Shown: piece by piece, positions 1 through 7,308 of the stretch
Position numbering within the stretch: position 1 is the stretch's first letter
Layout: each line of letters starts with the position of its first letter
The notes under the pieces: model-generated
Database searches by the model: none
Seen by the model: only the letters and a program-made list of their open reading frames with translations
What the model was told of the DNA's origin: nothing
Position numbers and translations under genes: made by a program
Assembly: GCA_045634305.1 (NCBI GenBank)
Contig: JAZQZZ010000019.1
Span: 1 to 64,000, forward strand
Source of the DNA: HGM04593 sp045634305
GTDB lineage: Bacteria; Bacteroidota; Bacteroidia; Bacteroidales; Bacteroidaceae
Direction: 5' to 3'
Length of the DNA: 64,000 nt

Positions 1-47
1 TCTGTAATGGAATGTTGTCAAGGATCTATCGTTGCTGTTCGTTCATT

Positions 48-113
48 CACCGCGTTGCCGCGGTGCTTCCCGAAAGCGAGTGCAAAGGTAAGGCAAATTT
101 TTATACTGACAAA
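48..113 (-). promoter_or_regulatory. Consensus promoter and GNRA-capped leader hairpin reading off the left edge
   Basis: On the minus strand a -33 TTTG (110-113) and a -7 TACCTTTG (83-90) are separated by exactly 19 bp, which is the Bacteroidetes housekeeping sigma consensus. The transcript should start near 78 and run left out of the window. Its first 30 nt contain CACCGCG-GCAA-CGCGGTG (48-65), a perfect 7-bp stem with a GNRA tetraloop. The gene or RNA it serves lies outside the window, so its identity cannot be given. Confidence 0.7.
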
Positions 114-205
114 CAAATTGAGAAGTTTTTTTGTTAAAAAAGCGAGAAAAATTTAATTACGCATTAAAACCTGCGCAATTATATCAAATTCTTGCCAAAA
201 ATATT

Positions 206-328
206 AAAAAAACCTCCCTTTTGCAAGGGATTATTTGTTTGCAAAAGTTTCAGCGCCGAACATTAAAGTTGCAGACGTTTGCTTTACTGTTGCCCGGCTA
301 AGGTATGCACTTTTTCATTACTGACAAA
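206..328 (-). ncRNA. Candidate orphan small RNA with its own promoter and terminator
   Basis: On the minus strand, TTTG (325-328), a 19-bp spacer and TACCTTAG (298-305) form a near-consensus promoter with a predicted start near 293. A hairpin TCCCTT-GCAA-AAGGGA (215-230) followed by GG and seven U (206-212) forms an intrinsic terminator. The transcript between them would be about 88 nt. No start codon with a reasonable reading frame lies inside, and the stretch sits alone between the btuG terminator and the next promoter. The hairpin could also be a backup terminator for btuG read-through. No known RNA family was recognised. Confidence 0.45.
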
Positions 329-483
329 ACTTTCGTCTGTTTTTTTGCGAAAAATCGCAAATTTCTGCATTTTAGTCAAAATTTGAGCAGTTTTTTAAGT
401 TGCAGAGATTATCCCTGAGGAGAAAGGGCAAAAAAACGAGGAACCGGAAACACGAAGATGCAAAAAACAAGAAAAGACCGGAA

Positions 484-526
484 TAAAAAAAGCAATGGCC
501 CGTTCTGCAAAGCAAAACAGGGCCAT
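484..526 (-). terminator. Intrinsic terminator of the btuB-btuG operon
   Basis: On the minus strand the stem ATGGCCC/GGGCCAT (bases 495-501 and 520-526, with further pairing inside) is followed by TTGC and seven U. It lies just downstream of the btuG-like stop codon. Confidence 0.75.
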
Positions 527-547
527 ATATATAATGTAAATGCCGGG

Positions 548-1603
548 TTACTCTATTACCACCGCTTTTACGGGATTCAACCCCGAGGGGATTGTGTGGA
601 GGAGCATGCCGTCGGCATCATAAAGATAGGTGTCGCCATCGTTGATGTAATCGGATGATGTGACGCACACATATTTGCCTGAGGCGCAAACCTTATAAGG
701 AGTGGGCAGGAATGTCTCTTTTATCCAGGGGGAGTCGACGGTTTTATCCTGTACATCGTAAGAGAGGTAGGTTATTGTTGCATTCCAGCTGGCATCATAT
801 GAGGAGAAGAAGCCATAAAGACGGCCAGAATTATAGCAGAATTCTGTCATATTTGAGCATTCTTCGACAAGAGATACTGTTCCATCGGCCGAAATACGTT
901 GCAGGGTACTTGGCACATCGGCATAATTTCCATATGAGGCGACATAGACCTCATTGCCGGCAGCGACGACTACAGCCGGATTGCATGCAACTTCAATTTT
1001 ATTCACTTGGGCGAATGTTGCAAGGTCAAGAATGGAAACTGTGTTGTCATATCCTAGCGCGGTGTTATAATCCATTCCGCCGGAATTTGCGACATAAAGG
1101 CGACCGTCACAGACCGCCAGCTGCTCGGGGTTGCGCCCTACCCCGACAAGAGCATCGACCTCGAGTGTTGCGGTATCAATGCGCGCGACATTACCGTCGT
1201 AATAGGTTACGTAAACCTTGTCGCCACTTGCCGCAAGATAGCGGGGTTGTCCCGAGCATTCGATTTGCTTGATTGATTTGGCATCGAGCGATGCAATTTC
1301 GATTGTCGACTCACCAGAAACGGCGATATACATTTTTGAACCATGTACAAGCATATCATTGGCCGTAGCGCCGAGACAACGGCCGTTCTGCAACTCGAAA
1401 TAGTTCTGAGCCGCTGCACCGGTTTCAAGATTATACATTGTCAAAGAGGAGTTGGCGCTTTTCCAATCACCGGAGTTCAGCACATAACACACAGCAGAAG
1501 AGGCATCCCCCGAAGGAGTTTCCGGAGCGTCGTTTACATTTTCACAAGCCGCAAAAGCGACCATTGAACCCAAAATCAGGAGTTTCTTTACAAACCGTTT
1601 CAT
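548..1603 (-). CDS. btuG: BtuG-like surface lipoprotein, beta-propeller that binds vitamin B12
   Basis: A 351-residue lipoprotein with a basic N-terminus, a hydrophobic stretch and a lipobox ending at Cys20. The rest reads as a YncE/DUF5074-type beta-propeller, with repeating blade motifs such as GRLYVANSGG, NTVSILDLATF and GNEVYVASYG. In Bacteroides the surface lipoprotein BtuG is a propeller of this class that binds cobalamin with very high affinity and hands it to the outer-membrane receptor BtuB. Here the gene follows a TonB receptor by 24 bp, and that receptor sits behind a cobalamin riboswitch, so the operon position strongly supports the B12 role. The propeller fold alone would not prove the ligand. 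A terminator follows at 484-526. Confidence 0.8.
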   Translation of the reverse strand: MKRFVKKLLILGSMVAFAACENVNDAPETPSGDASSAVCYVLNSGDWKSANSSLTMYNLETGAAAQNYFELQNGRCLGATANDMLVHGSKMYIAVSGESTIEIASLDAKSIKQIECSGQPRYLAASGDKVYVTYYDGNVARIDTATLEVDALVGVGRNPEQLAVCDGRLYVANSGGMDYNTALGYDNTVSILDLATFAQVNKIEVACNPAVVVAAGNEVYVASYGNYADVPSTLQRISADGTVSLVEECSNMTEFCYNSGRLYGFFSSYDASWNATITYLSYDVQDKTVDSPWIKETFLPTPYKVCASGKYVCVTSSDYINDGDTYLYDADGMLLHTIPSGLNPVKAVVIE

Positions 1604-1627
1604 AAAATATAAATTAAAGGTTAGTGA

Positions 1628-3610
1628 TCAAAAGGTTACACGAGCCGCCAGCCTCCAGCGGAAACCGGGCATGGGATAGTTTTTTATCACCTCGTATTGT
1701 TTGCCTGTTACATTGAGAAGGTCTGCTTGCAAGCGGAGCCCCACTCCACTGAAAGAGAAGGTGCGGTTTAGGGAGAAACCATGTTCAAAATAGCCAGGCA
1801 TGCGATTCCTTACCGTGTTCTGCGGCAGCATATAACGCTCGCCCACAACAGAGAGGAGATAGGAGAGATTTACAATGGGGTTCTCGACCGACATTGTAAA
1901 TGAGCCGGAATGACGTGGTGTATAAGGCAGCTGATGGCGATAATTCTTTGCCGAAGCATCTGTCACATCCACAGCATACTGAAAGGAGTAGTTGGCATCG
2001 AGCATGAACGACACTTTATTTGCTGGCGCCAGACGCAAAGATACCGAAGCATCAACACCAAAAATATCGGCCTCGCCAAAGTTCATCATTCGCCACACGT
2101 ACATGGTGGGAAGGGCGACAATCTTGTCGCGTACATTATTATAATAGATATCGGCCGTCAGGGTGAGATTACGGAAAACATCTTGCCCATTCAGATACAA
2201 GGTTGCACCGAAGTTGCTCTGCGTTGCCTTTTCGGGCTTGAGACCGACATTTCCAAGGCGCAGATAATAGAGGTCGGCAAACGTGGGCACACGACAGGCA
2301 TCCTTGACCGAAGCACGCAGATGGAGAAGGGGACCCCAAGGAGAGAAAACGACACCGAACGAAGGAGAGAGACGGAAGAAAGGCTGCATTCCCTCACCGT
2401 TCTGCACTTTGTCGGCAACGGATGTCGCCAACAGCGAGGCCGAGATTTTGAGGGCACGAAACTGATATTCGGCAACCGCCGCCACCCACGAGGAGAAACG
2501 GCGCGGCGCCTTGCTATTCTCAAAATTATTCCTGAGAGTAGCATATGCAGCATCGGCCGACAGCAAAAGAGAGAAATGCGGAAACGGTTTATAGCCCGCA
2601 GCCAATGAGGCGTACCATTCATTCTGCACATTCACATCGACCTGCTCACCAGAGGCATAATTGGCACTCGACTCGCGATAGCGCGAAAAACTGTAGTCAT
2701 ATTTGAACAGCGCCTGCAAATCCCAGGAATCACCCAGCGGAGAACGATACTTGGCCTGCGCAAAAGCATTCCTGTTCCACAGGCGTTCACGATTCTCCTT
2801 ATCATAGAGATTCACAGCACCCGGCAGACCGCGCTCGGACACATATCCGTAGACCTTGGCATCGAGTCTTCCGTCACCGATACACACATCGGCATTCGCC
2901 TCAATGGTGAGTGCATCGATATCGCTGTCGCGACGTTTTTCGCGCGTCTTAAGACCTGAATTGTACAAGGTGAAGGGGTACATGCCATCGCTACGCCGGT
3001 AATTGCCATTGAACGACAATCCCCATTTGGCGGCAGGCTTGTAACGATGATACAAGGATGCGGCAGCATAGCCGAACGAACCGCCTTTAACCTCGACATT
3101 TGTGGTTGTCCTGCCAAAAGAAAGAGTGCGCAACGAGAGCAATGAGGAGGCCGAGTATTCGCGGGCGCTGCGCAAAACTCCATCGCCACCAAAGCCCATA
3201 GCAAGAGTGACAGCAGAGAGATTATCCAACGGGAAACGGCCAAGATCCACTACACCGCTCTGAGCGTCGTTGATAATGACACCATCATAGCTTACAGCCG
3301 TATGTTTGGCACCCATTCCACGCACTGAGACAGTCTTGAGACCACCCTCACCACCATAGTCGCGTACATTAACGCCAGACATATACTTGAGAGCATCGGC
3401 CACACCGGCATGACCCAGACGTTCAACAGCCTCGTGCGAGACCTGCCGTATGGGAGTTGCAGATGCAACCGCCACCGGCAACACGACATCGACAGCATCG
3501 ACCTCGGGGAGAAGATACTGCAATGAGTCGGACTCCTGAGCGATTGCACGCGACACAGGACTCATACCCACACAAAAAAACAGGAAATAAAAAATCCGCA
3601 ACATAAACAC
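1628..3610 (-). CDS. btuB: BtuB-like TonB-dependent cobalamin receptor
   Basis: A 660-residue outer-membrane receptor with an N-terminal signal peptide cleaved near AIAQ, a plug domain at about residues 45-165 (VADALKYMSGVNVRDYGG, LKTVSVRGMG, YDGVIINDAQSG), and a long beta-barrel ending in the usual aromatic residue (ARVTF). It has no N-terminal carboxypeptidase-like domain, unlike SusC-type receptors, and its size fits BtuB. It is the first gene after the cobalamin riboswitch (3655-3826) and is followed by the BtuG-like gene. This predicts TonB-driven import of B12 or related corrinoids, repressed when cobalamin is plentiful. Met3 is an alternative start and would change little. Confidence 0.88.
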   Translation of the reverse strand: MFMLRIFYFLFFCVGMSPVSRAIAQESDSLQYLLPEVDAVDVVLPVAVASATPIRQVSHEAVERLGHAGVADALKYMSGVNVRDYGGEGGLKTVSVRGMGAKHTAVSYDGVIINDAQSGVVDLGRFPLDNLSAVTLAMGFGGDGVLRSAREYSASSLLSLRTLSFGRTTTNVEVKGGSFGYAAASLYHRYKPAAKWGLSFNGNYRRSDGMYPFTLYNSGLKTREKRRDSDIDALTIEANADVCIGDGRLDAKVYGYVSERGLPGAVNLYDKENRERLWNRNAFAQAKYRSPLGDSWDLQALFKYDYSFSRYRESSANYASGEQVDVNVQNEWYASLAAGYKPFPHFSLLLSADAAYATLRNNFENSKAPRRFSSWVAAVAEYQFRALKISASLLATSVADKVQNGEGMQPFFRLSPSFGVVFSPWGPLLHLRASVKDACRVPTFADLYYLRLGNVGLKPEKATQSNFGATLYLNGQDVFRNLTLTADIYYNNVRDKIVALPTMYVWRMMNFGEADIFGVDASVSLRLAPANKVSFMLDANYSFQYAVDVTDASAKNYRHQLPYTPRHSGSFTMSVENPIVNLSYLLSVVGERYMLPQNTVRNRMPGYFEHGFSLNRTFSFSGVGLRLQADLLNVTGKQYEVIKNYPMPGFRWRLAARVTF

Positions 3611-3617
3611 AGTCTAT

Positions 3618-3638
3618 AAAACCCTTACCCGGGGTTTG
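3618..3638 (-). promoter_or_regulatory. Probable expression-platform hairpin of the cobalamin riboswitch
   Basis: On the minus strand, AAACCC and GGGTTT pair across a short loop (3619-3624 with 3632-3637). The hairpin lies between the B12 box and the ATG at 3608-3610, ending about 8 nt before it. No U-run follows, so control of translation initiation is more likely than transcription termination. That mechanism is inferred. Confidence 0.45.
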
Positions 3639-3654
3639 TATAAAACATAACGAA

Positions 3655-3826
3655 TAAGGCAGGTTTTCTGACTTGTTCACCCAAGCACCTTCCCGCTCCA
3701 AAAGGAACAGTGGCTTTTTGACCACTTGGGCACAAACGAACTCACAGCTACGGGTATAGTTCCGGACTCTCACCGGATTCCCTTTTACTAACCGCCACCG
3801 CAGGTGGAGGTTACACCATTATTCAG
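3655..3826 (-). promoter_or_regulatory. Cobalamin (adenosylcobalamin-type) riboswitch
   Basis: Read on the minus strand, the segment holds the conserved order of the cobalamin aptamer: AAAGGGAATCCGGTG, then GAGTCCGGAAC, then CCCGTAGCTGTGA, then GGAAGGTGC, then the B12 box AGTCAGAAAACCTGCC (3658-3673). The aptamer lies in the 5' leader of the BtuB-like gene. In other Bacteroidales this switch turns off cobalamin transport when the vitamin is bound. Confidence 0.95.
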
Positions 3827-3829
3827 TCG

Positions 3830-3860
3830 CAAAGATAAGAATATTTTTACAAACGACAAT
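3830..3860 (-). promoter_or_regulatory. Promoter of the btuB-btuG operon
   Basis: A -7 element TATCTTTG (minus strand, 3830-3837) lies directly upstream of the riboswitch 5' end. A weak -33 (ATTG at 3857-3860) has 19-bp spacing. Transcription would start a few bases before the aptamer. Confidence 0.65.
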
Positions 3861-3952
3861 CATATAACGAGTTAAATAAGACAAAGTCACGTTTTAAATA
3901 CATATTCAAAAACAACACTGCAATAATCTTTCTTAGCGAAAGTATAACTGAT

Positions 3953-3985
3953 AAAAAATTGCAGAGTTCGTTTTGAACCCTGCAA
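3953..3985 (-). terminator. Intrinsic terminator downstream of the CotH-family gene
   Basis: On the minus strand the stem TTGCAGGGTTC/GAACTCTGCAA (3959-3969 with 3975-3985, one mismatch) is followed by six U. The bases between it and the btuB promoter (3861-3952), and those between it and the stop codon at 4063, show nothing else. Confidence 0.75.
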
Positions 3986-4062
3986 CCCCTATCCATTCAC
4001 AAGAAATCATGCATGGTGCACTAAAGCGCAACACATAATCTCCCATTTATAAAGCAGTATAT

Positions 4063-5487
4063 TTATTTAACAAAAACCTTCCTGCCGTCAATTATATATA
4101 TTCCCCTTTCAAGATTTTCAGCATCCTCGAGCATCTGTCCATAGATATTATATACAACTTTAGGTGCATCCGCCACAATACAATCGTCAACAGAAGTTTC
4201 TTTTAATCGTCCCTCAATCCAAGCCACTCTGTTTTTCATCCAATCTTTCGCGAAATCAATTTCTTCCTCCATTGTGGACAATGCATCGTCCTTGTATATA
4301 TTGCAATTCAGCACCCTGCTTTTTGTTATCCCCTCACCTTTTTTATCAACCAATTCATCATAATAAGAATTCAATTCATCGAGCAGGCCACCCTTGATAC
4401 TATCCCAAAGCATCAGGTAACAGCTATTGAATTCTTCCCTTTTCTGCAATTCGGCATAATAGTACCTGTAGCCTCTATCGTGAACTATAGCCCATTGGTC
4501 ACTGAAATGCAAAGAGCCATCGAAATCCCATAGAGGTCCCATTTTCAACTGGCTAGAAAATGGATTTTCAACATTGAAGTCATACTTATAGATGTAACGG
4601 TTGGTTCCTCCCGCATCATTTTGCCCCAAAAGGTCCTGGGCCAACAACCACGCAGCCCAACTTTGCAAATCAATATAGTCCGTTATATCATCACCACCAA
4701 CCAGAGCGGTCTCATAGTCGAATATAAAATTCTTAATATTGGAGACAATTGAATCATTCAAATCTTCAACCTCAGGATATTTGAATGTAAACCCCGATTT
4801 ATACCACAGGACGTTTCCCTTAAAATAGACATCTTCGTTCCACCAATAGGCATCATCTTCAATCAGATATCCGGTTTTGTCAATATCGACACGTCCCTTT
4901 TCCCTCTCTACCGATTCAAGCAACAGATAGTCGCCCTTATATTTGCCGTTGAGAACCACATTTACATATTCCCACTTAGGTTCCCATCCAAGTCCTACCA
5001 ATTCGCCAATCTTCAACCCGGTAAACGCTTTGGCAAGATACCTGTGCGATACACGTTGCAGCACCCAATCGTTGTCCTTATATTTCGAGATGCCACGGAA
5101 GAGCAGGTCGGTCTTCTTGTTCAACTTGATTTTATATGGTTTTTTAACCCCGGTGCTACTGGAATTCCCACGCAATCGGATTTTCATTCCCTCGGAGCCA
5201 CTATCATACAGCAGTTCGCCCTTTTTAGTAATAAGCATCCTGCCATAGACATAATCGTTGTTCACCAATGTCACTCCCCACAAGGTATCAGGAGCCGTGA
5301 CATGTTCACCCGACGGTTCCTTCGCGCCAACGGTCCAAATCTCGACCAACGGCAAATCAATCTCCCTCAGCAAAGAGTCTTCTTCACACTTCAAGCCATA
5401 CGCATCTTCCTGCGCTACAGCAACCGCGCAGCACGCGCATAAGAAAAAGGCAAAAAACACTTTTTGCAAAACATGCCTTGTATACAT
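4063..5487 (-). CDS. Secreted CotH kinase family protein
   Basis: A 474-residue protein with a signal peptide (cleavage near AVAQ, about residue 26). The body matches the CotH/spore-coat protein kinase family: LRGNSSSTGVKKPYKIKL (the glycine-rich and lysine part), then KDNDWVL, GTNRYIYKYD and KMGPLWDFDGSL, where the DFD aspartate is the expected metal or catalytic residue. CotH proteins phosphorylate extracellular proteins in Bacillus; the role in Bacteroidales is unknown. The C-terminal 30 residues (YNIYGQ, RGIYIIDGRKVFVK) look like the short sorting signal seen on exported Bacteroidales proteins, suggesting type IX secretion. The gene stands alone, with a promoter near 5540-5569 and a terminator at 3953-3985. 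A kinase function here is inference. Confidence 0.75.
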   Translation of the reverse strand: MYTRHVLQKVFFAFFLCACCAVAVAQEDAYGLKCEEDSLLREIDLPLVEIWTVGAKEPSGEHVTAPDTLWGVTLVNNDYVYGRMLITKKGELLYDSGSEGMKIRLRGNSSSTGVKKPYKIKLNKKTDLLFRGISKYKDNDWVLQRVSHRYLAKAFTGLKIGELVGLGWEPKWEYVNVVLNGKYKGDYLLLESVEREKGRVDIDKTGYLIEDDAYWWNEDVYFKGNVLWYKSGFTFKYPEVEDLNDSIVSNIKNFIFDYETALVGGDDITDYIDLQSWAAWLLAQDLLGQNDAGGTNRYIYKYDFNVENPFSSQLKMGPLWDFDGSLHFSDQWAIVHDRGYRYYYAELQKREEFNSCYLMLWDSIKGGLLDELNSYYDELVDKKGEGITKSRVLNCNIYKDDALSTMEEEIDFAKDWMKNRVAWIEGRLKETSVDDCIVADAPKVVYNIYGQMLEDAENLERGIYIIDGRKVFVK

Positions 5488-5539
5488 AACAGATTCTATC
5501 AGGATTCAACAACAATCACTTCCCCTTGTAAAAGAAAGA

Positions 5540-5569
5540 CAAATATATTGTAAAATTACAAAATACAAA
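5540..5569 (-). promoter_or_regulatory. Promoter of the CotH-family gene
   Basis: Minus strand TTTG (5566-5569), 18-bp spacer, TATATTTG (5540-5547). It leaves a leader of about 50 nt before the start codon at 5487. Confidence 0.5.
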
Positions 5570-5657
5570 AGAGATAACGGGATTTGAAAAAGACAAAAGA
5601 TGCACAGGAACAGCCAATTCAAAAAGAGCCGCCGTAAGCACAAGTCGCTTTTACAAC

Positions 5658-5691
5658 AAAAAAATGACGGCACTTGAAAAAGTGCCGTCAT
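5658..5691 (-). terminator. Intrinsic terminator of the rpsF-rpsR-rplI operon
   Basis: A perfect 12-bp stem ATGACGGCACTT/AAGTGCCGTCAT (5664-5691) with a 4-nt loop is followed on the minus strand by six or more U. It lies 22 bp after the rplI stop codon. Confidence 0.9.
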
Positions 5692-5712
5692 CTATTGTAT
5701 CTAAAGCTAAAA

Positions 5713-6159
5713 TTACTCAGCCTCTGCTACTACAGTGAAAGGAACCTTAACGGTAACCTCCTTGTGCAACTTAACAGTTGCCTCGTAAGAACCGATTTCC
5801 TTAACTGCAGAAACTACGATAATCTTGCGGTCGATCTCAAGACCGAGCTTAGCGAGTTCCTCAGCAATCTGGATAGCACCTACAGAACCGTAAACAGCAC
5901 CTGTAGCGCTTACCTTTGTAGCGATTGTCAAAGAAACACCCTCGAACTTAGCAGCAAGAGCCTCAGCGTCGGCCTTGATCTTAGCCAACTTGTGAGCGCG
6001 CTGACGCAAATTCTCGGCAAGTACCTTCTTTGCAGACTCGCTAGCAACAACTGCCTTACCTGTAGGAATCAAATAATTACGGCCATAACCCTCCTTTACC
6101 TTAACGATATCGTCTTTGTAACCCAAGTTGATTACATCTTCTTTCAAAATAAGCTCCAT
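5713..6159 (-). CDS. rplI: 50S ribosomal protein L9
   Basis: 148 residues, the usual length for L9. The N-terminal RNA-binding domain shows the family pattern MELILKEDVINLGYKDDIV followed by VKEGYGRNYLIPTGKA, which includes the signature GYGRNYLIP. A central helix and the C-terminal domain follow. L9 binds 23S rRNA near the L1 stalk. It is the last gene of rpsF-rpsR-rplI, 15 bp after rpsR, which is the standard bacterial order. Confidence 0.97.
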   Translation of the reverse strand: MELILKEDVINLGYKDDIVKVKEGYGRNYLIPTGKAVVASESAKKVLAENLRQRAHKLAKIKADAEALAAKFEGVSLTIATKVSATGAVYGSVGAIQIAEELAKLGLEIDRKIIVVSAVKEIGSYEATVKLHKEVTVKVPFTVVAEAE

Positions 6160-6174
6160 AATTATTTCCTCCTA

Positions 6175-6444
6175 TTATTTCATCATATCAGTAACAAAAG
6201 GCAGCAAAGCCAAGTGACGTGCACGCTTAACAGCCTGTGCAATACGACGCTGGAACTTCAAAGAAGTACCTGTGATGCGACGTGGGAGAAGTTTACCCTG
6301 CTCGTTCAAGAACTTCTTCAAGAACTCGGGATCCTTGTAGTCGATATACTTAATACCGTTCTTCTTGAAACGGCAATATTTCTTCTTCTTGACATCCACT
6401 GTTGGAGGAGTCAAATATCTGATTTCTGAAGGTGTCTGTGCCAT
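6175..6444 (-). CDS. rpsR: 30S ribosomal protein S18
   Basis: 89 residues. It carries the S18 core YCRFKKNGIKYIDYKDPEFL, then RRITGTSLKFQRRIAQAVKR and ARHLALLPFV. S18 pairs with S6 on the platform of the small subunit. It sits 2 bp after rpsF and 15 bp before rplI. The N-terminal stretch before the core is short, as in other Bacteroidetes. Confidence 0.97.
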   Translation of the reverse strand: MAQTPSEIRYLTPPTVDVKKKKYCRFKKNGIKYIDYKDPEFLKKFLNEQGKLLPRRITGTSLKFQRRIAQAVKRARHLALLPFVTDMMK

Positions 6445-6446
6445 AA

Positions 6447-6788
6447 TTAGTTCTCCTTATTAGCTTTTAAATTTCTTCTCTTGGCAGCATACTCTGCAGC
6501 ATACTTGTCCAACTTAACTACCAATGAGCGAATAACGCGCTCGTCGCGACGGTACTGCAACTCTAACTTAGAAATAACCTTTGGCTCTGCGTTGAACTCG
6601 AACATTACATAGAAGCCGGTGGTCTTCTTCTCGATGGGGTAAGCAAGCTTCTTAAGTCCCCAGTTCTCCTCATTGACAATCTCAGCACCTTCAGCAGTGA
6701 GAATGCCTTTGAACTTCTCTACCGCTTCCTTCATCTGAGCATCAGACAAAACGGGAGTCAAAATGAAAACGGTCTCGTATTGATTCAT
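6447..6788 (-). CDS. rpsF: 30S ribosomal protein S6
   Basis: 113 residues. The start MNQYETVFILTPVLSD and the later segments WGLKKLAYPIEKKTTGFYV and YRRDERVIRSLVVKLDKYA fit S6. S6 binds 16S rRNA together with S18, which is encoded next. It is the first gene of the operon and has a clear promoter at 6837-6866 with a leader of about 45 nt. No leader binding motif for an S6:S18 complex could be identified with certainty. Confidence 0.97.
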   Translation of the reverse strand: MNQYETVFILTPVLSDAQMKEAVEKFKGILTAEGAEIVNEENWGLKKLAYPIEKKTTGFYVMFEFNAEPKVISKLELQYRRDERVIRSLVVKLDKYAAEYAAKRRNLKANKEN

Positions 6789-6836
6789 TTTTAATTAATA
6801 AATTGGTTAAACAATCGTTTTTACTAAACGCGGGTG

Positions 6837-6866
6837 CAAAGATATACATTTTTTCTTAAACACAAA
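6837..6866 (-). promoter_or_regulatory. Promoter of rpsF-rpsR-rplI
   Basis: Minus strand TTTG (6863-6866), 18-bp spacer, TATCTTTG (6837-6844): a strong Bacteroidetes sigma consensus. Confidence 0.75.
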
Positions 6867-7044
6867 AGACATTGGACATCTTTTTGCCTAAAGAGCCACA
6901 AATCAAGACCTTTTCGCTATAGAAGAAATATCAAATGGACTATTTGCACCAAAAAAACTTTATTTTTTATAAAAAAATTTCGTTCTCTAAATATTTATGT
7001 GTTTCTTTGCAGAAAGAATATAATATAAAAAACATAATAGCACT

Positions 7045-7236
7045 ATGGCAAAAAAGATTCAAATCATTGGATTAATCCTTATCATCATCGGAGCTGTCAT
7101 CATCTCATTGAGCATGACAATGGCATGGAACAACAGCAACGCAATCAGTTTCGGCGCTGTAGCATTGGTTATTGCCGGTTTGATTACCTACATCTTTGCA
7201 GGCAAGAAAGCCATCAGCGAAGAATTCAAGAAATAA
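7045..7236 (+). CDS. Small two-helix membrane protein of unknown function
   Basis: 63 residues, MAKKIQIIGLILIIIG onward. Two hydrophobic helices (about residues 6-26 and 33-52) flank a short polar loop (MAWNNSN), and a charged tail ends in EEFKK. It is preceded by a possible -7 element (TTTCTTTG near 7012-7019) and closed by a strong terminator at 7262-7287, so it looks like a genuine monocistronic gene and not a chance frame. The family is not recognised and no function is offered. Confidence 0.7.
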   Translation: MAKKIQIIGLILIIIGAVIISLSMTMAWNNSNAISFGAVALVIAGLITYIFAGKKAISEEFKK

Positions 7237-7261
7237 AAGGATTCTTTCCACTCGACAAAAC

Positions 7262-7287
7262 AAAAAGCACCCATTCGGGTGCTTTTT
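7262..7287. terminator. Bidirectional terminator between the small membrane protein and rprY
   Basis: The stem AAAAAGCACCC/GGGTGCTTTTT with loop ATTC has an A-run on one side and a T-run on the other, so it can serve both the plus-strand gene ending at 7236 and the minus-strand gene ending at 7309. Confidence 0.88.
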
Positions 7288-7308
7288 GTTTTGTCAGGCT
7301 CCAGGGCA

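Larger units (their letters stand above)
1..483. other. Intergenic region without protein genes
   Basis: AT-rich intergenic DNA with no convincing coding sequence on either strand. It holds the left-edge promoter and leader hairpin (48-113), the candidate small RNA (206-328), and a small inverted repeat TTTGCGA-AAAA-TCGCAAA at 344-361. Apart from these, nothing is seen between about 365 and 480. Confidence 0.6.

Noticed and set aside
712..1272. Open frame of 186 codons on the plus strand across the BtuG-like gene
   Set aside because: It lies inside the real minus-strand lipoprotein gene and its product is rich in Arg and His without any family pattern.
1910..2608. Open frame of 232 codons on the plus strand within the BtuB-like gene
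   Set aside because: Shadow of the receptor gene; composition and lack of a start context do not support coding.
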